This document shows positions 56,103 through 64,000 of a stretch of 64,000 bases of DNA, piece by piece. A program made the translations under genes and the position numbers. Every line of letters starts with the position of its first letter. Position 1 is the first letter of the stretch. The notes beneath the pieces are model-generated. The model searched no databases, had not been told where the DNA came from, and saw nothing but the letters and a program-made list of their open reading frames with translations. This DNA is from Diphasiastrum complanatum (taxonomy: Eukaryota; Streptophyta; Lycopodiopsida; Lycopodiales; Lycopodiaceae): NCBI GenBank assembly GCA_029204225.1, contig CM055099.1, positions 48,072,909 through 48,136,908 on the forward strand. The letters are read 5' to 3'.

Positions 56103-57156
56103 TTCGATTTTGAGGAATCAGATAATATGATACAATGGAGTTTGTACTTGAAATCTTGCTTGCACACCTATTTTGATGTCTCTTTGACCGATCGATATTT
56201 GCTTATTTTTTGAGTGGTACCATTTGACCTTCGATAGTTCGACATTGTCAACAAATTCGATAGTGACATAGTGTCGACAAGGCCGATAGTGTCGATAGAT
56301 CGATAGTTCGATGTAGATGATGGATATGGCTATAATGCACCATAGAACTGCAAATTGATCAACATCATCAAAGATTCTTGAAACAAGTTGCTGGAACTGA
56401 TTGACACAAGAGACAATAGAAACGAGGGCAAAAAATAATGAGAGCAGTAGGGCAATTCATTTTTGAGTTATTGACCAATCATACACAAAGGGAGAAAAGG
56501 GGCAAAAAGATTCTAAGAACAATAATGCAAGATAACTGCCACTAGTCGGGCTGTTATCTAGTATGGTGTCACAAATTACTTGACATGATGACCCTCTTTG
56601 TTATCGAGTATTGGAGATCACTTCACATGATGGCCCTCCGGGAAGATTGGGGGGGGAAGAGTGTTCGGGAAAGCCGACATAGTTCAAGAATGGAACCGAC
56701 ATCTTTTTTCAAAAATCGGCATGGCAAAAATTGTACAAAATTTTTTATGTCATAAGTCTTGGGTTTTATAAGAAAAAATCGACAAGTAAAAGCTTGTCAC
56801 TCAATAGACGCCGAAGAACTTTTTCACATAAAAGGTTTTCGGAACACACAGGAGAGGGGAGGACATGGCACATACTAAAGCAAAACAATTGAAATATCAA
56901 AACGCAAGTAGATGCTCCAAGCGGTTTCACGTGCAATCTGAAAAACCTGAAAAGCGTGACAATTCGGAGATGCGAGCTTCAGGAACTTCACATTGAAGGG
57001 TCCAGAAATCCGCAGACGGCTTCGCTTTCAGTAACTGGAACCTCACCAGACTGCACTCCTCATTTCAAATTGAAAGGGAGAGAAAAATCTCATTTCACGT
57101 TGAAGGGAGAGGCAATCTCTGTGGACAGTAAAAAGCAAAGGTAGCAGGGTTGATGC
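56103..57156. other. Upstream region of the F-box gene
   Basis: No protein-coding frame supported. Short CGATAG-type repeats cluster at about 56228-56312. Three imperfect copies of TTCAnnTTGAAGGG lie at about 56988, 57063 and 57093 in the presumptive 5' UTR/promoter. No clear TATA box can be assigned. Confidence 0.45.
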
Positions 57157-57408
57157 TTGGCGATGGCGATGGCGATGACGAGGAGGAAGAAGACGATGAA
57201 GAAGAGAGCAGGAGGAGTAGGAGAAGAAGAAGAGGGGGAGATGGAGATGATGGATGGATGCGAGCTAGAGCGCTTACCAGATGCTGTGATGCAGGCCATA
57301 CTGACGAGGCTAGATATACTTTCAATCTATTCAGCCGCTTCTTGCTGCCGCTTTCTTCGCAGCACCGTTGCGCAGTTGCTTCCCTACTTGGAAAGTTTTC
57401 ATCTTCTT
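57157..57408 (+). CDS. F-box protein, first exon (host gene, partial)
   Basis: ATG at 57157 (MAMAMAMTRRKK). A basic then acidic low-complexity leader (residues 1-36) is followed by an F-box motif at about 37-82: ELERLPDAVMQAILTRLDIL then a block with AASCCRFLRSTVAQLLPYL. The LP start, hydrophobic spacing and CR(F/R) ending fit the F-box consensus, which binds Skp1 in SCF ubiquitin ligases. The open frame continues past a good donor site (CTT|GTAAGC, GT at 57409) into sequence with no protein-like character, so the exon is taken to end at 57408, after 84 codons, phase 0. No further exon is recognisable downstream in the window, so the substrate-binding part lies beyond or is lost. This is the only likely non-transposon gene here. 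Its GC content is higher than the surroundings. Confidence 0.65.
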
Positions 57409-57981
57409 GTAAGCATTTCCTTCTTCTTTGTTTGTTTTTGTGTAATCAAACTGACGGATCTCGATTTTCTGGGCTTTCATCTCAAATTAGTGCAAGTTTG
57501 AGGGGTTTTGTTGCATGAAATGCTTTGTTTGCTGCTATGAAGATCAATCATTTATCTTTCTCTCGAATCATGAATTTTGACCTTGAAATCAAGCAATAGA
57601 GTTGCCATAACTGCACTTATATGAGTTCGGATTGCAAAAATGGAAAATTTGCTGTAAAATTGTCAAATGACATCTTTGACCACTTTCCAATCCGAGCTAT
57701 GGATTGAAAGTTATGCCAAATTGAAGATTTTAGCCTTAAAATGGCTCACACAACTGCCCTTCCCAACCTGCAATTTTTGGAAATTTCCTCTGTTGCGCAC
57801 AGATCTCTGATTTCAGAGATTTTTATATCAGCACGTAGTCCTTTGTACCAGCATAGCTCGTGTCTAATCAGATCCCAAAATCAGTCTCTCCAGCTAGGTC
57901 AAATTATCACTCTGTTTTTTGCCTTATCTGCAAAAAAACCACCAATGGATAGGCCTTAAAACAAAAGTGGCCCAGTACCAA
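57409..57981 (+). other. Probable first intron of the F-box gene
   Basis: Begins GTAAGC. AT-rich and non-coding, running up to the left border of the copia G LTR candidate at about 57982. No acceptor with a following F-box-type exon was found in this interval. Confidence 0.45.
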
Positions 57982-59228
57982 TGTTAAGGGCCCTTTCAGG
58001 ATTTTATTTGAAGTTGAAGAAAGGTGAAGGAAAACTTCAGCAAATTCTTGGCCGTCGGATTTGTGCAAGATCTGTGGTTCAGATCAGCTTGACCTTTTCT
58101 TTTGACACGTGGCATGCATCGACTCACGCGCTCTCACTCTGTTGCATTTGCAAGGCGACCCACCCCTGCGCTAAGTATTTTAAACCACTTTGCTGCGCGA
58201 CCAGTGGACCCTCCCGTCGCGCGTTTTGGGCTGCAAGACCGCATTTAGGGGCAGCACGCTGGCGTTTCGGGCCTGCGGGTAGGCGTTTCGGGCACTTTTC
58301 AGGTGTTTCGGGCACCTAGGATGGTGTTTCGGATGCTTTTCCAGCGTTTCAGACCTTTCCTGTACCTTTCCAGCAACAAAATACAGCCAGCAAACCTTCT
58401 ATACACTTCTCCTGCCAAAATATGCTGTTTCTTACTCAAATCTTCACCAAAATCAACGATTTTTGATGGAATAAGCTACTAATCCAACTCTCCTTGCAGT
58501 CGGCTACCTCCCAACACTTCTCATTGAAAATGATGGAGAATAAATGCCTCGTAACTATGAATGGCAGTACTAGACATAGTCTAGTGTGATTATTAGTTCT
58601 CCAAACAACCAAATGAAAAATATCTTGGCAAAACTCTTTCACAAATGGCACTTTTCACATAAAACTAGGAAGTATTGTAAAAATCTCCCCACTCAACAAA
58701 TTTTCAATCTATCTGATGCTACCCTGGACTTTCCGATACCTCCGGGACTGTGTCTTCATTCCCCACTGATGATTCTGAGCTCCAAAACCTGCAAAATACT
58801 CCAAGGAAGGATTTCTTCCAACTTTAAGCTTGTAGGAAAGCAAGAGTCAAGTCACCAAGATCTAGTTATCAATCAATCTTCACAGAAAACAAGAGAGAAG
58901 AGGTTGGGCGCCCAACTCTAAGAGAGAGAGAGAGAGAAAACAACAACAAGAGCAATGGAGAGCAATGCTTAGCCAAACTGTCCAAAAATGGAATACACAA
59001 TGAGCATCTAAGTACTCTACCTGAATGTGGCCAAATGCCACCAAACCCTAAGGTTAACCACTTACTAAATGTAGGGCACCCCCAAAAGTCAAGATAGGGC
59101 CCCTAAACAAAATTAGACCCCTAAGGACCTACGAGTCAGTACCTAAATACCCATGGTTACACAAATCTCGACCTTTTGGGTCAAAGTAACCTATGGATTA
59201 ACTTCAACATAGTCATTTATTTCTAACA
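57982..59228 (-). repeat. Probable 3' LTR of copia G
   Basis: The right end is firm: minus strand TGTTAGAAATAAATG follows the purine tract ATTTAAGGAGGG (59229-59240) and the RNase H end. The left end is tentative at TGTTAAGGGCC (57982), which gives TGTTA/TAACA ends and 1247 bp. It includes a GC-rich block (58130-58320) and a 20-21 bp tandem repeat. Confidence 0.5.
58262..58362 (+). repeat. 20-21 bp minisatellite (about 5 units)
   Basis: Units begin GCGTTTCGGGC or GTGTTTCGG at about 58262, 58283, 58303, 58324 and 58344 (spacings 21, 20, 21, 20). The array lies in a GC-rich part of the copia G LTR candidate. Confidence 0.88.
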
Positions 59229-59297
59229 CCCTCCTTAAATGACAATGCAAAAACTGAAATCTTCACTATATAATAAAACCATCACGTGGTATTAAAT

Positions 59298-60023
59298 TTA
59301 AAGCTTTGCATAAAGCTTCAAATCTGACTCTAGGCAACGCTTAGTGAAGAGGTCCGCAATATTATCCTCCGTAGGACAATACTCGAGTAAAATGTCGCCA
59401 TCATGAAGTCTCTCCCGAACAAATTGATAATGGATCTTGATGTGCTTCGTCCTCGCATGAAAAACAGGATTCCGTGCAATGGCAATAGCACTTTGACTAT
59501 CACTCAAGATAAGAGTGGTTGAGGGCTCGCCAAATTTCATGTCAACAAGTAGTCTTCTCAGCCATAAACACTCCGTTGTGGCTGAAAATATCGCTTTATA
59601 TTCTGCCTCACTAGAAGAAGTAGCAACAATGGGCTGCTTTTGACTTGACCACGAAATTGCAGATTTCCCATAGAAAAAGCAATGTCCACTTGTAGAGCGT
59701 CTAGTGTCTTGATCTCCACCCCAATCCGAGTCACTAAAACCAACCAAACATGCATCATCACAAGCAGGAAAAACCAGTCCATGATTTCTTGTTCCTTGAA
59801 GATATCGAAAGATCCTCTTCAATGCTTTCCAATGTGATGTCATCGGGGCATGCATGAATTGGCTCATGAGTGAGACACTATTCCGGTCTTGAATTACATA
59901 GATAAATGAGATAGCCAATAGCTCGACAATATAAAGTAGTATCAAATGGTTCACTATCACCTTGACTACTTAATTTCAGGCCTATCTCCATAGGTGTAGC
60001 TGTCAAATTCCAAGGCCTAGCTA
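59298..60023 (-). pseudogene. Copia G RNase H and RT tail, truncated
   Basis: Minus strand, open from about 59960 to 59298 with SQFMHAPMTSHWKALKRIFRYL, GFSDSDWGGDQDTRRST, SSSEAEYKAI, NPVFHARTKHIKIHYQFVR and the terminal NIADLFTKRCLESD. Upstream, 59960-60010 holds a PME/LKLSSQGDSEPFD-like RT connection segment in another frame. The element is cut at 60023 by the LTR of copia H. RNase H would degrade RNA in RNA-DNA hybrids. It is a lineage distinct from A, I, J and H. Confidence 0.88.
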
Positions 60024-60388
60024 TGGAGTATCATAACAGCATAGTAAGCACACTATGAAAGCTTCAGAAAACCAGCTATAGAGTAGAACACAAAAGCAAG
60101 AGAGAGGACTTCAAAGCTCACACAACATGAATGAATATTCAAAGTGTAGTAGGGCGTGGAAACCCCTCCAAAGTTTGGGCTACATATAGCATGTTATGTA
60201 TAGAGGTGGTGTCTTGCTAATTCTAGCTCTAGAACCCACATGGGTCCTTAACCTACTTGATTTACTTGCCTAATTAGCACAAGTGGGGTGTACTATGTAC
60301 ATAAATGTTTTACCCCCATGTCTTATGCACAACTTACAAGTTACAAGTATACAAGCCTTAAGGGGCAAAATAGGCATTTATTTTAACA
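60024..60388 (-). repeat. 3' LTR of copia H (365 bp)
   Basis: Minus strand begins TGTTAAAATAAATG after the purine tract ATTGAGGGAGGG and ends GATACTCCA. The left limit is chosen for its TG/CA ends and the abrupt stop of copia G coding. No partner LTR is inside the window. Confidence 0.72.
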
Positions 60389-63300
60389 CCCTCCCTCAAT
60401 GGCTATTTTGTTCATACCAACACCTAGCATGCTACGTAACTTTTCAAATTTTCTCACAGTACTCGAGCTGAATTTCTCCGCTTTGTATCTTCTCTCGTAA
60501 GAAGTGTTGATCCACCTCAATATGCTTCGTACGAGCATGGTACACAAGATTTTTGGCAAGCTGGATGCAACTCTGGCTGTCACACTGAAGAATAGTAGGA
60601 CCATCCTGTGGAATCTGCACCTCCCCAAGAAGTCTCCTGAGCCATATTGCCTCGCAGGTAGCTTTTGCCGCTGCCCTGTACTCAGCCTCTGTCGATGATA
60701 AGGTAACTGTGGGCTGTTTCTTGCTACACCAAGAAATGGCCCCTGAACCAAGGTTAAAAGTGTAACTTGTGGTCGACTTTCGATCATCCCTATCACCTGC
60801 CCAATCCGAATCAGTAAAGCCTCCAAGCTGAAGCTTTCCGTCATCTGAGTACTCAATCCCATAGCAGGTTGTCCCTTTGACATACCTCAAAACCCTCTTG
60901 GCTGCTTTCCAATGTGCTTCAGTTGGAGAACTCATGAACTGGCTTGCTACACCAACCGCATAGGAAATGTCTGGTCTCGTAGTGGTGAGATAAATCAGGC
61001 TACCCACAAGTTGCCTATAAAGAGTCTCGTCCACAAAAGGAGTGCCATCATCTCTGGATGGCTTATTGCTGTATCAATGGGCGTGGAAACGGGTTTGCAA
61101 TCCTGCATGTTGAACCTGTTCAAAACTTCACATGCATAGTTGGCTTGGGAAATAAACACACAGTTTTCCTTTTTCCAAACCTCCAAACCAAGACAATAGT
61201 GGATTAAGCCCAAAGCCTTCATCTCGAACTCATTTGATAAATGAGCCTTCACCTTTTCAATAAGCTGCCCATTGTTACCCGTGATGACCAAGTCATCCAC
61301 ATAGAGAACTATCAAAAAATGTTCCCATCTTCCTCCTTCACGAACAGGTTGCAATCCGACTGACTCTTTATGAATTGCTCCTTGGCAGAATAGTCGTCAA
61401 TACGACTATACCAGGCCCTGGGTGCCTGCTTCAAACCATATAAGGCCTTCTTAAGCCTGCATACCATACTTTCCTTGCCCTTAGCCTCAAAACCTTGTGG
61501 CTGTTCCATGTAGACTTCTTCAGCCAACTGTCCATTAAGAAAAGCACTCTTCATGTCCATTTGATGGACCTCCCAACCAAAAAATGCAGCCAATGCTAAA
61601 ACCAACCTGATAGACGTCATCTTAGCTACCGGTGCAAACGTCTCATCATAGTCCAAGCCCTCCTTCTGTGCATAGCCTTTAGCAACCAGCCTTGCCTTAT
61701 GCTTTTCGATGCTCCCATCAGATTTGTATTTGGTCCTGTAGACCCACTTACAGCCAATAGGACGCTTCCCTTTTGGTAACTTCACCAAATCCTATGTATC
61801 ATTCTTGAGAATGGAGTCGTACTCTTGCATAGCATGTTGCCATACCTTCTCATCTGCTGCCTCAACGAATGTATGTGGATCTTGTGAATCCAAAATAGTA
61901 GTCATAAGTGCATAGTTTGTCTCCTGGTGTTCATGCTGTTGGGCTTGCCTTTGAGACCTCCTAGCCCCTGGATTGCTGCTCTCTCCCTCATCCAATATCA
62001 AACCGTCCTGCACAGTTTGCCAGTACCACTTGGGAAACTTCTTCCTTGCAGTTGGTGATGAAGACGGTGAATAGGACTCAACAGATTTGCCCCTTTCCTT
62101 CCGCTTCCTAGCCTCCTCGGATTCTTCCTCTTGATCACTCATATGATCATCCTGAGGCTCCCCAATATATGGATGTGGGTCATCAAGTATTGGCACAAAT
62201 TCACTTGTACCGTCCTCCATCTCAAGTTCCTCTATAGGAGGCGTTTGATCTTTTTCAAAGATCACATCTCGACTTATGATCCTCTTTTTGCTAGTAAGAT
62301 CGTAAAGTCTGTAAGCTTTGCTTTCTTCACTGTATCCCAAGAAAATACTCTTTGCTGATTTTGCATCCAGCTTCTTCCTGTTATCCTTGGGAATATGGGC
62401 ATAGGCCGTACAACCAACACTCGCAAAGCGCCTACCTTGGGCTTAATGCCGCTAAATGCCTCTTCTGGAGTCTTGCCTTCCACAGCTTTTGTTGGACTTC
62501 TATTCAATAGAAACAATGCTGTGTGCATTGCCTCGCCCCAAAAAGAGTTGGGCAACCCCTTTGCCTTGAGCATGCACCTTGCACACTCCACAATAGTTCG
62601 GTTCTTTCTCTCTGCTACGCCGTTTTGCTGAGGGGTATGAGGAGCTGTAAGCTGCCTTTTGATCCCATTGGCTTTGCAAAATTCCACAAATTCTGTCTTA
62701 ATGAACTCTCCACCACCGTCTGACCTGAGCATCTTTATCTTCTTTCCTGAATGTTCTTCTACCAAAGCTTTGAAATGCAGGAAGTACTTGAATGCTTCAG
62801 ATTTTAACTTCAAGAAATAAATCCAAATCTTGCGTGAGAAGTCATCAATAAAGGTCATAAAGTAATATGCCCCCCCTACAGATTTTGTTTGGGTTGGCCC
62901 CCACAAATCTGAATGTATCAAGTCAAGTATGCCTGTTGCCCTGGTGGTGCTTTCCTTGGGAAACTTATGTCTTTGTTGTTTTCCCATAGCGCAAGCCTCG
63001 CAAACTGAAGAGCTTGGCTTAGCAACTGGAAGCCCCTCCACCATATGATGCTGGTTCAACACCTGCATGCTTTGGTAGCCAAGATGTCCATACCTCTCAT
63101 GCCACAACCTATCCACATCCCTTCCTTTTGCTGTATAAGCATGCTGACTAGGGATAGAAGTGTATAACCTGTATAGATTATCTTCCTGCAATCCTTTGGC
63201 CACAACCTTCATATTATCACTCAAGTCCAACACAAGACAAGAAGTAGCATCAAATTCTACTTTCATATTTTGTTGAGTGATAGCTCCTACTGAAAGAAGA

Positions 63301-64000
63301 TTTTTAGCAAGTCCTGGTAGATATAAGACATTCTTAATGACTTTGACTTCTCCTGATGGAAGCTTTACAGGTACTGTGCCCTTTCCCTTGACCTTGTGTG
63401 TTGAGTTGTCACCTAGGCACACCTCTTGTCCATCACTAATCCCCACAAAGGTATCAAACCAATCCCTATGAGGGGTCATGTGCTTTGAAGCACCTGAGTC
63501 AATGTACCAACCACCGGTTGTAGCTTGTGAAGCCAATGCAACAGAGAATAACTCAGCTTGCCTTATGTCACTCTGCTCCTCTCTTGCAACACTCTCAACA
63601 ACATTTCCTCCTTGCTTCTTTGTGCCCTTCTTTTGGTCTGCAAGCTTCTTCCTGCACTCAAAAGCAAAGTGTCCATATTTACCACAGTAATTGCAATTCC
63701 CCTTCCTTCGAGGTGTGGAAGAAGTATTCGAGGAGGGTTCTGACATCTGCAAGTTCTCCATTCCTTGCTCAAGTGTTTGTGGTGTTCCTTTGTTCTTGCC
63801 TTTACCTTTCTTCTTATCCTTAGCTGGATTTTGCTTCTTCTTAGAAGCAAAAGGCATGCTCCTGGAAATCTTCCCTCTTGGAGAGATTAACTCTCCTCAT
63901 CTCCTCCTGTAACAAGAGACCATAGACTTCTTCATAGGTAGGGATCTTCTCTCTCACTGATATCATCATCACAAAGTTCTGATAAGCATATGATAAGCTA
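60383..64000 (-). pseudogene. Copia H gag-pol polyprotein, 5' end outside window, several frameshifts
   Basis: Minus strand. The gag C-terminus (KIPTYEEVYGLLLQEEMRRV) enters from the window edge; one frameshift near 63850 separates it from the long frame 63857-62274. That frame contains CCHC CNYCGKYGHFAFEC, protease GWYIDSGASKHM, integrase zinc WHERYGHLG and CEAC, and the catalytic sites HSDLWGP, RSDGGGEF and VAERKNRT. A shift at about 62340 leads to the integrase-RT linker, then RT (61788-61312: GCKWVYRTKYKSDGS, FAPVAKMTS, LYGLKQAPRAW) and, after another shift, LYVDD at 61290. RNase H lies at 61034-60444 (DSDWAGDRDD, SSTEAEYRAA). A deletion near 60444 removes the ADIFTK block before the C-terminal KFEKLRSMLGVG. 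Few lesions, so decay is recent. Confidence 0.92.

Noticed and set aside
55968-56213. ORF with a Leu-Ser repeat protein
   Set aside because: It is the translation of the CT microsatellite, not a gene.
57090-57325. Ser/Pro-rich minus-strand frame opposite the F-box exon
   Set aside because: It is the complement of GAA/GAG/GAT-rich codons of the F-box leader and has no independent support.
58124-58315. Small Ala/Arg/Gly-rich frame in the GC-rich block
   Set aside because: It lies in the LTR G minisatellite and has no homologous character or start context.
58918-58937. AGAGAG run as a significant microsatellite
   Set aside because: It is only about 18 bp and lies within a likely LTR; too short to report as a feature.

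Overview
This is a nuclear window from a land plant with a large, repeat-rich genome. Nearly everything in it is transposable element. The supporting signs are Ty1/copia polyproteins primed by initiator-methionine tRNA, Ty3/gypsy gag-pol remains, long AT-rich stretches and one intron-split F-box exon. A fern, lycophyte or gymnosperm would fit, but the sequence alone does not decide. No rRNA, tRNA or CRISPR was seen.

Layout, left to right. 1-2194: 3' end of a Ty1/copia element (A1, + strand) with its 3' LTR. 2195-6437: decayed copia scraps and a gypsy pol pseudogene (+). 6438-11230: complete but defective copia I (-), TSD TCGTG. 11300-14935: complete gag-bearing, RT-less copia J (+), TSD CCTGG/CCTAG. 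14936-17428: 3' half of gypsy K (+) with a tandem-repeat tail and an extra 3' reading frame. 17429-28613: RT-less LTR element B1 (-), whose 5' LTR is split by a 7.5 kb DNA transposon T (20866-28334). 28614-30960: gypsy D remnant (-). 30961-43688: second RT-less element B2 (-), interrupted by the full-length copia A2 (34755-40604). 43689-51775: truncated gypsy E (-), whose 3' LTR is interrupted by RT-less element C (44371-49478). 51782-54379: deleted copia F (-). 54380-57156: LTR-like sequence, microsatellites and apparently ordinary intergenic DNA. 57157-57408: first exon of a host F-box gene (+). 57982-60023: copia G 3' end (-). 60024-64000: copia H (-), running off the window.

Insertions can be ordered by nesting: D was hit by B1 and B2; B1 by T; B2 by A2 and E; E by C. 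A2 is the youngest visible event: its ORF is intact and its LTRs are identical apart from one 11-bp indel.

The most unusual object is T. It has short terminal inverted repeats, a 4-bp target duplication and two divergent, intron-containing, decayed genes. One (-) resembles the DUF7869-type transposase-like family. The other (+) carries a ParB-like segment followed by a beta-class N6/N4 DNA methyltransferase core. Second in interest are B and C: two LTR families with a recognisable gag but no RT or integrase, which share a conserved C-terminal protein segment I cannot assign to any known family.
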